Source: Lytechinus variegatus (taxonomy: Eukaryota > Echinodermata > Echinoidea > Temnopleuroida > Toxopneustidae). From it: a DNA stretch of 64,000 bases. Below the pieces are notes generated by a model. That model did no database searches. It saw nothing but the letters and a program-made list of their open reading frames with translations, and had not been told where the DNA came from. Where the stretch lies: contig NC_054757.1 in NCBI RefSeq assembly GCF_018143015.1, positions 6,678,501 through 6,742,500 on the forward strand. The letters run 5' to 3'. This document shows, in pieces, positions 1 to 12,138 of the stretch (within the stretch, counting starts at the first letter, position 1; every line of letters starts with the position of its first letter). The translations under genes were made by a program, and so were the position numbers.

Positions 1-304
1 TCCCTCCCTTCGTTCCCTTTTTTCTCTTTTCTTCCCACTATCTTTTTACTTCATTCATTCATTTGTTTTTATTATCATTTAGTTTATAAATGCTCTTGAT
101 TTTGTGTAAACGTTCAATAATTCTGCCTAATGCCTTTATATCGACAAAGAATTTTAAGCTTTTACTGTCCAGTCGTACCTAGAAAACCAACTCGAAACCG
201 ACAGACGATGATGTCAATCGAAATAATGTAATAGATTTGACCAGCTTGTATCGTCACATCGGGTCGTCGCGTTGGGTCGGCCAATCGCGCGTATGCAGGG
301 ACAT

Positions 305-373
305 GAATTCAGCCACGAGTGGACTTGGATGAATCTTGCTCATTAAAACAGGGGCTTGCCGACTGACTGGTAT
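305..373 (+). repeat. dispersed repeat fragment, second copy at 23245-23325
   Basis: A phrase of about 70 bp (ATTCAGCCACGAG, then TTGGATGAATC, then GCTCATTA, then a CTGACTG end) occurs here and again near 23245-23325 with small differences. No coding capacity is seen. The two copies support an interspersed, unclassified repeat family. Confidence 0.5.
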
Positions 374-739
374 ACCCGATGACTCGATAAATTTTGATAA
401 AAAAAGGGTGAACTGCATGTGCCCGGCCAACTCTTCGTGAATTTAGGGTGCACATTCTTGAATGGTCGGATAAATTGGACCCGACGTCTCGGGGGGGGGG
501 GGGGGTGTGGGTTCAAGTCCCAAGTTTACCCGACCATTTGGGAAGTTTGGGGGTCCTTTTCTTGAATGGTCGGGCTTCGTGATTGCTTGGCCCGACGCGA
601 CAACCCAATGTGAAGCCATTTGATCGATGCGTAGGAGATTTCGTTGGTGTAGCTGGAAAGTATGAATAACTGCGCTTTGATTGACTGAGATGTAATTCCT
701 CATGAAGTTCAACCATTTTAATATTATCATTCTCCTCGG

Positions 740-862
740 CTCCTCCTCCTTCTTTTTCTTCTTCTTTTCCTTCTTCTTCTTCTTTTTCTTCTTCTTTTTC
801 TTTCACTTATTCTTTTTCTTTCCCTTCGTCTTCTTCTTCTTCTTCTCCTTCTTCTTCAAAGG
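740..862. repeat. TTC-rich polypyrimidine tract
   Basis: About 120 bp of almost uninterrupted TTC/TTTTC on the plus strand, with GAA-rich complement. ORFs across it encode only poly-Phe or Glu/Lys runs and are not genes. Confidence 0.9.
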
Positions 863-935
863 GGTAGTAGTATTTACATTGTGAATTATCATCATATTCT
901 TACACTGTTATCAATTTTTTTCCGTACCTACACAG

Positions 936-2445
936 CGACTTCGAAATGTTCCAAAACAGAGTGTACGGAAACTGTTTCACCTACAATCACGGCAGAGACA
1001 ATACAACAATAATTGAGACCACCAAATCGGGATCTGCATATGGTAAATAGGGAAGGGAAAGGATGGCAGAGAGAATGCGGGATGAGAGAGAGGGAGAGGG
1101 AGGGAGGCAGGGATGGACGGCGGGAAGGTGAGGGAGAGCGAGAGGAGGGAGGCATGGTGGAGATGGATGAAGACTGGTGAGTTTTTAGGGAACAGATACA
1201 GACACAAGGGCAAAAAAAAAAAAAAAAAAAAAAAAAACAAAGAAGGTGAGAGAAATTAAAGAGGTATCATAAATGGAAATTCGTAAATTAAATAATGAGC
1301 GTGAATGAATATTAATGCACATGTAGCTATATGAAGTATCTATACCAGTTATACGTAACAATAGTTACGCATTAGTTCTCATTGTTTATACCTTCTAATT
1401 CTTATGCATTATTCCGATTGATGTTGTACTTTAAATTTGACTATGTATTGTTACTTTGATTGTGTTGTGCTTTGTGAACGGAAAATGAATAAATCTAAAA
1501 TTAGATGACTCACGATAATAATTGTGGATAATTAGGCATGAAGAATTAAGAATATCATTAAAATGTCTATCTTTTGTCATTGAATAACTAAAAATTAGAA
1601 AAGAGGTTCGAAATAGGAGCACATTCAATGCTTGAATAGAATAATTTCAAGCTCTCTTCCGTCATTATTTTGTGAAGGAATTTATTTATTTTTCATTTAT
1701 GAACGTGGAAACATTTTTTTTTCTGTTCTGCAGGTCTTCACTTGACTCTTTTTATCGAGCAGCCGGAGTATGTTGGTATCTTTTCCCAGGAATCAGGGGT
1801 TCGGGTAGCCATCCATGACCCTGCCGTGTTCCCTCTACCAGAGGACGATGGTATCACTGCTCCTACAGGGAGGGCAACATCCATTGGTATCCGCCAGGTG
1901 GGTAACACAGAAAATAATTGGTAATGGTGATTTTGAAAGTCTAATTAGGGAGATTCGAAGATAAAATGTTTCATGAATGTGTTATCATAAGTATTAAGGC
2001 CATTATATGTGATGATATGGTATTTCCATGGGGGGGGGATATTACCTCAGTGCCACGTATTTTCTCTTCAATGAAAAAGGGGTACTAAGTTCTACGACCA
2101 GACCCTTTCTTTTCATGCTTTTCAACGATTTAAGTTACTTCTTTCATTATTTTCCGTTCTAAAGTTTTAGTGTCCTCTTTTTACGAGGCTTATGAGCAAC
2201 ATAATTTTATTACCACCACCATCGTCATCATCGCATCGTATTCTTCATCAGCACAATGATCTTCCTCGTCTATATTATCATCATCACCATCATCATGATA
2301 ATCATGATTACCATCACCACCATCATCATCGTCATCATCATCATCATCATTCATCATAATCATCATCATCAAAATTATGGTCATCATTTTCATCTCATCA
2401 TCATCATCAACATCATCGTCTTGACATCATCATTATCATCATCAC

Positions 2446-2486
<41 letters not shown>

Positions 2487-5400
2487 TTATCGTCATCATT
2501 ATCATCTCATCATTATTATCATCATCACCACCATCATCAGTATCATCATCATCATCATCATCTCATCATCATCATCATCAGATGATGATGATGATGATGA
2601 TGAGGTGATAACGATGACGATGATTATGACAATGACGATGACAATGACGATGATGACATTGAATGTCACCATCATCATCATCACCACCTCATCGTCGTCT
2701 TGATATGATCATGATCCTTTACCTCATCATCAACTCCACCACCACCACGTACCATCGCTAACATCACTTTCCTCCCTCCTTCTCCTGTATCCCCGTAGAA
2801 TCTCCTCAGCAGACAAGGAGGAAAGTACGGTAACTGCACAGAGGATGGATCCGAGACTCCTTACCAACCCGCGAACGGCTACTCCTACTCCACCCTCGCG
2901 TGCAAGCGACAATGTCTCTTGGATGAGATGTACGAAAGGTGTGGCTGCGTCAATGACATCGTCGAAGACGATCTCATCCAGTGCAGTTTCTTCAATTCCA
3001 CCCAACGTAAGTTTAAAGAACATCTCAACTACAGGGCCGTCACCAGCTTTTTTCTAGGGGGGTGCTTTTTATGAAAAAAAACACAAAAAACAACGTTTTT
3101 TTTTCAAAAGAGCCTTCAAGTATCCCTACCCCCCCCTCCGGTTTTGTTTTTGTTTTGTTTTGTTTTTTGTTTTTTTGTTTTATTTTTTTTTATTTTTTAT
3201 TTTTGGTTCTGAAGGGGGATGCGTTCGCACCCTCCGCACCCCCCCCCTGGCGACGGCCCTGATCTAGTCTCACAGGGACTTGATACCGTTAGAGTCCGAA
3301 GTCGAGTGAGCGAGGCGAGTCAGATTACTGAGGGGATCTGACAATATTTGACTCCTTTCGCTCGCCAATTTTTGCCCCCCCCCCCTCGCTACCGACGACG
3401 GACTCCCGTTTTTTTATCTTCATTTTTTCTATTTTGCCTTCTATTTTATTTATTTTCATTATTATTATTTCATTTTTATTCTGAATTTCTTTATCATTCA
3501 TTTATTTATTTTTGGGTGAAGGGGGGGGGGGGGTTGGACTTTGTCTTTACACAGAGAATGTGCCATTGACAACATCGACAATGACCCGTATTCTGAAGTC
3601 AGGTTTGAAAATGTGGTTTAAGTATGGCAAGCCAAAAGTATAAAAAAAATTAAGTTGTATGTTTCTTATGTTCACTGTGCTCTTTCCTGATTCATCGATG
3701 GTGAAGACAATCATCTATTTATACTTCCTAGACAATTATGAATGATTTGAGAGCCAAATGAGCCGAAATATGATATCTGTACCGTTAGTGATTTATGTAA
3801 CAATTGGCTTCCCATACTTAAACTACAACTTTAAACCTGAGTTTGAATTAAACCCGGCTTTAGAATACGGGCCGATGAGTCTATAATTTTGAGGGACTGT
3901 ATAATATGATCATTGCACGATTTCCTTAAGTTTACGAACGAGTCAAGCGACCGAGTCAAAATTAGCATATTATTTCCTCCCTAATTTGCACTCTTTTATG
4001 AAAAGGGCACTCTAAAAAATTGGAGTCAAACTTTGCCCAGAATTGAGTAGAAAGGGAACATGGATGTTTGCTGTGCAATTTCTTCTCCCATATTGGGCAA
4101 ATTGCATGGTTTAAGGGTAAATTTCAGCGCAACAGTAACATGCATGTTCCCAATTTACCCGATATTGGGTAAACATGTTTTAGCGTGTGTATAGGCCCTA
4201 GCAAATCAACAAAACAAAATAACGTTTGATAAATGTGATAAGTAATACCGGCTGCACTGTTAGAAAAAATAGAAGAAGTTCCTGCAGCAGAGTCTCGAGA
4301 ACACCATTTAATCTTACCAAATTGCTTAATCTTACAGGAAATTTGTATTTGAAGTATGGAATCTTACAAATTTCCTTGAATAAAACACCCTTTTCCCCTT
4401 TTTTAAACAGACCTGTTCTGTTAAATTGCAGAAAAATTCTTGTTTTATGAATTTACAGAATGATTATTACGCAATTCGGTAAGATTACAGGTGTTCTCGA
4501 GACTCTGCTGCAGGAACTTCTTTTATTTTTTCTAACAGTGTGGAAACTATGGGGTTTCTTTTTTTAGGAAATCTTTAAAAAAAAATCATTCATGTGAGAG
4601 TCAAACATGAAATTCATATCCCTGATATGCAAACTACAATTTATATAAAATGATTTATTCTTATTTGATTTTCTTGTTGGTTATTTTGTCTGTTTACAGA
4701 GCGTTGTCGTCAACTGATACAGTCTTTGAATGATGAGGGAAAGTTGGATTGTTACTGTCCCAATGCCTGCATGTAAGCCATTATTTCCACTGCATGATAT
4801 TTAATCTCAACTTTATTTAAATTACGTAGTACGAATATAGTTTTGTTTTTGTTTTATTACATGGCCTTCATTTTTATTTATGCATCTATATCTAAATCAA
4901 TACTCTCTAATTTCCTCTGATTGGAAATAATTTTTGAGGATGAAACAAAGTGTCAAAAACGTTTGTTTACATTGTATTTTTCTTGTTAACATCGTATTTT
5001 CCCTATGTTTACTGTGCTCTTTCTTCATGCATTAATGGTGACGGAAACCAGCCTTATCAAATGAGCTGATATAATAAATTGAACTTGGCATACGAGGAAA
5101 CAAACAAGTTATGATATCGTCTCTGCTCAAGTGTCCCATTCACTCCAGTGCATTATTTTTTTATACTGTAAGAACTATTGTGTTAAAACTAACACCAATT
5201 GGTGTTAATAGAGGACCACACCCTGAGGTGTTAAAATTACACCCTACAGATTGAACATAACACCAAAGAGTGTAAATGTAACAACCAAAGGTGTTGCAAT
5301 AACACCTACGGGTGTAAAACTAACACCACCAATTTAACACCGGTGTAAAATAACTGGTGTGGTCCTCTATGTACACCGGTTAACGCGACAGTTTTTGCTG

Positions 5401-6108
5401 TGTAAATTCATCATATTTGTATTTATTTATATACCCCCTTCAACTTTTATCCCTTTTGTGATTGACATTGAGTTTCCGTTTGCTGAGTCTATTTTCATGT
5501 TGCTTTATCTACGCAGGGAAATGAACTACCTTACCTCAACATCTACGTCACTCTGGCCATCTGAAAGATACGAGGTATGGAATCATTAATTTATATACTT
5601 TCATCCGTCTTTACATATATTTAGTAAAAATGTTGTTTAATCTTTTATACAACGCCGTTTACTACATGAACCTTACAGTAGTTGTTCAAACATTTAAAAC
5701 AAGTGTTTAGAATCTCAAACAACAAACTTTGATCTTTAATATTGAATTCTCGATAAATCAAGCATGGTAGCATGGTTGTTTAAACTGCCTACTGTAAGGT
5801 TAATTTTAAACAGCGTTTTTACTCTCTCTCTCTCTGTCGATCTCCCCCTCTCTCTCTATATATATTTTGTTTAATTATTTTTTTTTATTTGCAGATTAGT
5901 TAATTAAATTTGTCTACAATGCTCTGACTTTAGGAATGTATTTTTTCATAGCTGAAAAAACGATTCTGTGTTTCCTAAAAATATGAATGAATTGTTATTA
6001 CTGTTTTCATTATAGGAATGTAATTTTGTTAAGAGAGATTTTTTTATTTAGAGTACAATACATATATATATATATATACAATGATATATAACAATATATA
6101 TATAATAA

Positions 6109-6141
<33 letters not shown>

Positions 6142-6168
6142 GATATATATATGTAATAAATGTATATG

Positions 6169-6214
<46 letters not shown>

Positions 6215-8388
6215 ATCTATATCTACACATCGAGGGGTGGTGCAAAATTGAGTGCCCCCACCACCACCACCACTCTGTCATTCGATTAGTTAATTAGTAC
6301 ACTTCATTAAGCACATATTTGACATTTTTTTGTGTCTTCATCATCTACGTAGGAACATCTTTACACGAGGGTAGCCGAGAAGAACGATATTGCGGCACGT
6401 ATTCTCCAGAATGTAGAATCTACAAGGTACATTTATATATCTGTTTCTGTTTATGGTAACTTTCGTGGGAACTCGGCAGGACACCATTTTGCTGGTAAAC
6501 GCCGAACGGGTATATAATCAATTACCTAGGAAACATTTTACGTTTAGGTTAATCAGTCATAGTGGTTGACCTTATATTACTCTTGGGCCTTTTTATCAAC
6601 GTGGAGACAATGGCAGAGTTGGGATTCGAACTCACAACCAATGCTCTAACCACTGGACCACACGGCTCTGAGGAGTGTCAAAATTGTATCCAATTAAATC
6701 AACAGTTCGTTGCTTATCAAATTATGAGTTGCAATCATTTGTAATGTTCTATCCCATCCAATACCACCAAGTAAATGAATGGATCATGAATACTGAAATC
6801 CATGTTTTGTATGAAATATTTTAACTCGAACAACCAGATATGGTCAGGAATACTAAAGGAATATACAAACTATACTTTAAAACATTGAAAAAGGGAAAGA
6901 GTCCCTGCTACTTCCAGGTTAAAAATAAAGACAACATCGTGTTATTAGGAGAATTTGATTGTCAATACATATTGTGCTATATCCATCCAGTATTTTGCAG
7001 CCATATATGAATATAAGATGAAGGGATTTGGAAATTTAATATCAATATTCTTCAAAGGCTATTGTAATGTTCATTTTTGTTCAGAGGAAATTTTTAGTAT
7101 CATAAAAGAAAATTCGCGCCCCAACGTCAATGTTTTCCGACATTCTACTCATCTCTTTTCATCACTTTGAATACAGGAAAAACCTAGCCCGTGTCCGAAT
7201 CTACTTTGAAGAGTTGAATTTCCAGTCAATAGAAGAGATTCCCGCATATACGGTAAGCAAAACTATCAAGAATTATTCATTCATAATAGTTTCTTTTTTT
7301 CTATTTTGTACACGATTTACGCATGTAGACTTCCTTACTGAAAGTTAAACTCTGAAAAAGAAACGAAAACAGTGAAGGTTTGTTAACAAAATTATAATAG
7401 AAAGACTCACTGAAGTTATGATGAATGAGAACATTTATTGTCTGTCTCAATGACCGATCGAGTTTGCTCGATTACCGCCATGAAAACCATAATATTCCGG
7501 TTTAATTCTTTTGTTCCTGCTATCAGCATACCTCAGATAGTTCCTCGTTTTCTATTAGAAACTGATTGTCCTTCTACAAATGCACTAATGTAGATTTATA
7601 TAAAGCGCCACTCAAAATGGAGAAAAATACTATTCCTCTCCAATCAATCATTACTTATTTTGAAATTTATGTCTATTTTGAATAGCGCCATCTTCATGTT
7701 AAATAATCTAATGTTGATAGAGATTTATTGTAAGAGAAAACACATTTGTACAAGAGGAAGAGTGGTTCATAATAGATGTCTCCCACTCCCTCCCGAATAA
7801 GAATTTATTTACTGCTCGGAATCTACGCCAGAGGTTGACTGATTGATTGGTTTATTGATTAATTAATTAATTGATTGGTTGGTAAACTGACAGTTTCAAT
7901 AACTATCAATTAGTTGGTTGATTGCTTGATTTTGATATTTTATTTATTGATTGGATGATTGTTTGATTGATGGTTGGTTGGTTGGTTGATTGATTGGTTG
8001 ATGGATTGAATGATTGATTGATTAATTTGTTGATTGATGGTTGATTAATTGATGGATTGATTTGTTGGTTGATTGATTGATTGATTGAATGATTGATTGG
8101 TTGGTTGATTGGTTAGTTGATTAATTGATTGCTTGCTTGATTGGTGGATTGATTAATTGATTGGTTGATTGATTAGTAGGCTGATTGAATGATTGATTGA
8201 TTAATTGGTTGGTTGATTGATTGATTTATGGTTGGTTGATTAATGGATTGATTTTTTGGTTGATTAATTGTTTAATTAATTGATTGGTTGATTGATTTGT
8301 TGATTGGTTGGTTGATTGATTGGTTGGTTGATTGATTGATTGTTTGGATGATTGGTTGATTGATTGGTTGATTGATTGATTGTTTGGA

Positions 8389-8421
<33 letters not shown>

Positions 8422-9068
8422 GATTGGTTGATTGATTGTTTGGATGATTGTTTGATTAATTAAGTGATTGGTTGATTGATTGGTTGATTGATTGTTTGGA
8501 TGATTGGTTGATTGATTGATTGGTTGGTTGATTGATTGTTTGGATGATTGGTTGATTGATTGGTTGATTGATTGGTTGGTTGGTTGATTGGTTAGTTAAT
8601 TGATTGATTGGTTGGTTGGTTAATTAATTGATTGGTTGGTTGATTGATTGATTGGTTGATTGATTGGTTGATGACTTGGTTGGTTTATTGATTGAATACT
8701 GATTGCCTGGTTGAATAATTAATTGATTAATAGGTTAATTGATTGATTGGTTGATTGAATCATTCACTGATAGACCGACTAGTTGATTGATCTTTTGAAT
8801 TCTAGTATTTGCTAGGAGAAGTTTGTTAAATTCCGAAAATTGTAAAATGAAAGAATCATACTTCTGTTTTAAACCAAACCGTTACGTATTTTTCTCCTCT
8901 TCTAATCAGTTTGGATCATTCCTTGGTGCTGTCGGTGGTCTCCTTGGTCTGTACATCGGTTTCTCTGTCGTCACCATCTCCGAGCTCATCCTCCTTCTCC
9001 TCTTCCTCATCAAACATACTTTCTGTGGGGCCTTCTGTAGCAATAAAGTTCAACCCGTTAACACATGA
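936..9068 (+). CDS. DEG/ENaC (ASIC-like) sodium channel subunit, last eight exons
   Basis: Eight exons join in frame: 936-1042, 1734-1897, 2799-3006, 4700-4772, 5517-5574, 6353-6426, 7177-7252, 8910-9068. All have AG/GT borders and every junction phase matches, giving 305 residues and a TGA stop. Family signatures appear in order: GNCFTYN (residues 11-17), then GLHLTL, then the GVRVAIHDP strand of the extracellular domain. A cysteine-rich stretch with C..C and CGC spacing follows, then the SLWPS motif. A GG(x)xGLYIGFS segment opens the second membrane helix; Gly270-Phe271-Ser272 occupies the G/S-X-S selectivity-filter position. A short cytosolic tail (KHTFC to PVNT) ends the protein. Family members form trimeric, amiloride-sensitive sodium channels at the plasma membrane, gated by protons, peptides or force. 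About 200 N-terminal residues, including TM1, are missing. The subfamily and ligand cannot be decided. Intron lengths are inflated by microsatellites and MITEs. Confidence 0.92.
1212..1237 (+). repeat. A-homopolymer in intron
   Basis: An uninterrupted A run of about 26 bases in the first visible intron of the channel gene. A GAGA-rich purine tract precedes it at about 1083-1150. Confidence 0.85.
2205..2700. repeat. (CAT/TCA)n trinucleotide microsatellite
   Basis: Nearly 500 bp of imperfect TCA/CAT with a strand switch to GAT around 2580-2655, in the intron before the exon at 2799. ORFs here are His, Asp or Ile runs only. The strand switch makes a potential hairpin. Confidence 0.9.
3033..3260. 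mobile_element. short non-autonomous DNA element (MITE), G/C-run type
   Basis: Terminal inverted repeats AGGGCCGTCACCAGC (3033-3047) and CTGGCGACGGCCCT (3247-3260) match as reverse complements except for one base. The interior is T-rich with C runs and has no gene. It begins only about 26 bp after the donor site of the 2799-3006 exon. Confidence 0.65.
3584..3872. mobile_element. MITE with about 50-bp inverted ends
   Basis: The left end CCCGTATTCTGAAG continuing to GTTTAAGTATGGCAAGCC is mirrored by the right end (GGCTTCCCATACTTAAAC through GAATACGGG). No ORF. It lies in the channel-gene intron. Confidence 0.65.
4255..4540. mobile_element. MITE with about 50-bp near-perfect inverted ends
   Basis: Starts CACTGTTAGAAAAAATAGAA and ends with its reverse complement. 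The arms extend through CTGCAGCAGAGTCTCGAGAA almost without mismatch. The near-identity of the arms suggests a recent copy. Confidence 0.75.
5164..5402. mobile_element. foldback element, family A (GGTGT/ACACC array)
   Basis: Inverted ends of the type ACTGTAA-AACT and AGTTTTTGCTGTG enclose a tight array of TAACACC and GGTGTTA motifs; I count 8 ACACC and 6 GGTGT in 239 bp. Other copies are at 43050-43273 and 57659-57900, with a disrupted copy at 60695-61590. It lies in the channel-gene intron. Confidence 0.8.
5652..5825. mobile_element. small inverted-repeat element
   Basis: AACCTTACAGTAG near the left end pairs with CTACTGTAAGGTT near the right, with flanking GCCGTTTA/TAAACAGCG-like ends. It is intronic, with no gene content. 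Confidence 0.45.
6058..6212. repeat. (AT)n microsatellite
   Basis: Alternating AT of about 150 bp with short interruptions. The ORF across it is a Tyr/Ile dipeptide repeat and not a gene. Confidence 0.9.
6460..6672 (-). mobile_element. tRNA-derived SINE fragment (minus)
   Basis: On the minus strand the segment around 6605-6672 reads like a tRNA gene: an A-box-like GTGGTCCAGTGG, then the B box GAGTTCGAATCCC. A non-tRNA body runs leftwards to about 6460. It differs from the four SINEs listed below and is probably another family. It is intronic in the channel gene. Confidence 0.6.
7840..8790. repeat. (TTGA/TTGG)n tetranucleotide array
   Basis: About 950 bp of TTGATTGATTGGTTGA-type sequence with higher-order units such as TTGTTTGGATGATTGG recurring between about 8340 and 8560. 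It fills most of the last intron of the channel gene. Confidence 0.9.
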
Positions 9069-9465
9069 GCGTCGGAATCTTTGACCTACCACACACGTGG
9101 TCTCACTGTCATACTACTATTATGATGATATAGCATATATTTCAAAATCAGATTCGTATCATGTATGGGAAGGGGGGGGGGGGTGAACGTGCAAATCAAA
9201 TAAAAATTTATAGTAAATTCGGTATTTTTTTTTACACGATTACTGACAAATCGCCCCCCCCCCCCCCAGTTCCGCAACCCATGATACACATGCAAAAAAT
9301 GAACATTGAAACACTTTTATTAATTGGCAAAGAGCTGCGCAGGGACAGCAAATGAAAAGAACTTATCACCTTATAGTTTGTTTCAGGGAGTAAGAAGAAA
9401 ATTACTTGTAATTGAGTGTGTATTATAATTGAATGTGAATATGGTGAGTAGATCATTGAGTTACA
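9069..9465 (+). other. 3' UTR/flank of the channel gene
   Basis: Follows the TGA of the channel gene. It contains a G run (about 9172) and a C run (about 9254). No strong AATAAA near the stop could be chosen with confidence. Confidence 0.4.
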
Positions 9466-9749
9466 TTGGCGGCGGAAGCCCCCCCAAAAAAAAAGGGGGG
9501 GGTCCACCTGAAATTTTTGCATGGACACAGGTAAAAAATTGGACTAGCAAAAAAAAGTTCATCAACACAAATTTAAGGGTGGACCATAATTTATTATATT
9601 TTCATTTATTTTTTTTTTTTTTGGGGGGTGGGGGGTTCTACATGATGAATTTAGGGGGGACGCAGAAATGTTTTTAGGGGGTCCATCCCCCTCAAATTTA
9701 GGGGAACAGGACCCCCTCCCGTCCCCTGTCCCCCCGCTTCCGATGCCTA
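9466..9749. mobile_element. MITE, G/C-run type
   Basis: Imperfect inverted ends GGCGGCGGAAGC (left) and GCTTCCGATGCC (right) enclose alternating C, A and G runs. It resembles in design the elements at 3033, 11498, 36821, 40710 and 62904. Confidence 0.55.
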
Positions 9750-9974
9750 TGTTGAGGTATATTTAAAATTGAAGTCATTTCCATTTGAGGTTTTGTGTTT
9801 AATAGGATTATGTTATTTTGTGCTTGCCTGAGAACGCAATACCTGCCAATAGGAATATAATAAAATCCTACCGGGTACATCAATGTTTGGCATGTTAGGG
9901 GCGATTTATTAAAATGCTGAAATCGATTCGAGACTGAATAAAAAAATCAAGGATCAATCCTAAGCGCAATGGTA

Positions 9975-10210
9975 ATTTCATTTTAATTCAATTCATTTGG
10001 CAAATAATACAATAAAAAATACAAAGAAAATACAGATACATGTACATATAAATGAGCCAGGACCTCTTAAAACGTCCTGTGCTTTTGTTTGAGGCCCTAA
10101 AAGTATAATTATGAAAATAAAATACGAAAAAAGGACATCAATGAAAAATAAACAATTTGAACTAAGCACCACCAGCTAAATTCCTAAACACTAAATCTAC
10201 GGGAACCCCC
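9975..10210 (-). mobile_element. possible non-LTR retrotransposon 3' tail (minus)
   Basis: Read on the minus strand, an A-rich 3' region with a small hairpin (AGGAC/GTCCT, about 10072-10087) ends in an AATTGAATT/AAATG-like repeat. The design matches the 3' end of the retrotransposon at 48625-50440. No coding part is preserved. Confidence 0.35.
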
Positions 10211-11489
10211 CCCCCCCCGATAAACCTATTTCCATCTTGAGATGATCCAATGTGTTAACTAGGTTTGATTTCGGTAAAAAAATGATCCAATAGGCTCCAT
10301 TTGTAAATGATCCCCTAATTAATAATTGACAAAGAGGAATAATTGTTAAAGAGGAATGAGAGAGGAAGAATATGTGATGGGTCTGGGCGAAAAGACTTAA
10401 AAATATTTTAGTATTTATTGGAATGTGTAATTCATAGTGAGTATTCTACATGAACAATTAATTATTGAAGGCAAAGAAATGAATTACCTATTCAAATTTT
10501 ATGCTGTTCTTTATGGTACTGGAGAGAACAAATCATTATTATCATTATATATTAGATATATATAGATATATATGTATCTTATATTAATATGTAAAATTAA
10601 TTATTGTCACGATAATGCATGAAAGACTACATATGATAAGTATGATTATTTTTTTAAATGTATATAATACAATTTGCATATTATTATGATGTACGTAATA
10701 TCTGACAATGTTTGAATTATTGTACATGTATGGTATAGTATCAGTGCTGTATACTGGTGATGAAGATGACCTTTAATACCCATGCATTCCAAATTTCATA
10801 TAATTTGATTAAAAAAACTTTGAATACACATTGTAGATGATACAAAAAGATCATTTCAATTAATGAGCTGGTCGCCTAAACTGATGTAGAGAATCCTTAT
10901 ATTATAGAAGATTTGTGGTACACATGTTTTATGACAAAGAAAACATATTTTGAATTGAATTTTGACAGGCATTCAGTGTATGTATGTATTTGCATACATT
11001 AAACAACAAATAATATTTAAAGTGAAATTAAGATCATATTGGATAATGGTATATCTGTCCTTACACGAATAGATTACAACAATTCAAACAAAAACAATAA
11101 CCACTGTAAACCTTATATTTATGATTGACGTGCTCTTCACATTTCTGAAATTAAAAATGTTATAGAATGGTATTATACAATAAAATTTGGAAATTCACTT
11201 TATAACAAGAAAGCAAACGTCGTTTGTGTTTTCTTTTCAGAGATTGGTATTGCCGGCATAGTGGATATTGATAAACATCTTTTTTCATATCTATCACCCA
11301 TATACATTTAATCGATGCCTAATCATGCATCTCTATCCCTTTGTTTCCACTTCCCCTTAAACTGTCTCATCTATCATTAATAAATTATTTAGAACTCCTT
11401 TATTTTTCTCACTTTCTTTCTCGTAAGATTTGTCCCATCTATTCCATTACATTTTACTTTCATACATTCCGTTTTCTCTTCGTCATTCT
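10211..11489. other. no gene seen
   Basis: AT-rich sequence with a 13-C run near 10208 and short AT dinucleotide stretches near 10550-10570. I see no exon, RNA gene or clear element. Confidence 0.5.
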
Positions 11490-11497
11490 TTCGAAAC

Positions 11498-11831
11498 ACC
11501 ATGGGCGGAAATCCCAGGGGGGGGGGGGGGGCCCTCTACTCAAAATAGTAGGGGGGGGGCACAATATGAAATGTGCCCCTACTATTTGTGGTCTTTTTTG
11601 ATGTCAAGAACTACATCATTCAAAATTGAAATAAAAATAAAACATGTATTTTAGGGCGAGATGACCTTACTTTGGGGATGACAACCTTTTTTTTTGCTTG
11701 TCAAATTTATTTTCGTCGAAATGACCTTAAATTTGGGGTGATAACCTTTTCTTTTTGTTTTCTTTTTTTTTTGGCATGTCAAATTTTCCAGTCTCTTGTC
11801 CCCCCTACCTTTTGGGAGGGATTTCAGCCCG
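11498..11831. mobile_element. hAT-type MITE with 8-bp target duplication
   Basis: Direct repeats TTCGAAAC flank it exactly (11490-11497 and 11832-11839), the 8-bp size made by hAT transposases. The ends GGGCGGAAATCCC and GGGATTTCAGCCC are imperfect inverted repeats. The interior carries long G runs and T-rich tracts and no ORF of interest. Confidence 0.75.
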
Positions 11832-12138
11832 TTCGAAACCCTGCTCTCTGTATCTCTCTCTTTCTCAACCATACTTAATCTTTCTCTCTATCTATCCTTA
11901 CCCTCTATCATTACACTTTCATTTTCAATATCTATTTCAATCTTATCTTTTCTTCGCTTGTTCTTTCTTTAAACTTTGCATTCCTGTTTCTCATTTTCCT
12001 TTACCCATGCTTCTGACTATCTTCACTTAGATTCTTTTCCTTTCTTCAAATATTCCTCCTTCCCCTTTGTCTCTATCTAAACTTTGAAAATCTATCTCTT
12101 GATCCCTCTCTTTCTTCTTCAACTCAACAAAACTCATT

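Larger units (their letters stand above)
1..935. other. 5' flank without recognised coding exon
   Basis: No exon could be supported here although the channel gene at 936 must continue upstream: its first visible exon begins in the middle of a codon. The stretch holds a dispersed repeat fragment (305-373), a short inverted motif CTTGAATGGTCGG repeated around a 16-G run (about 452-575), and a TTC-rich pyrimidine tract (740-862). It is probably intron or upstream flank of the channel gene. Confidence 0.5.

Noticed and set aside
2190..2687. Asp-, His- and Ile-rich ORFs
   Set aside because: Pure translation products of the CAT trinucleotide repeat.
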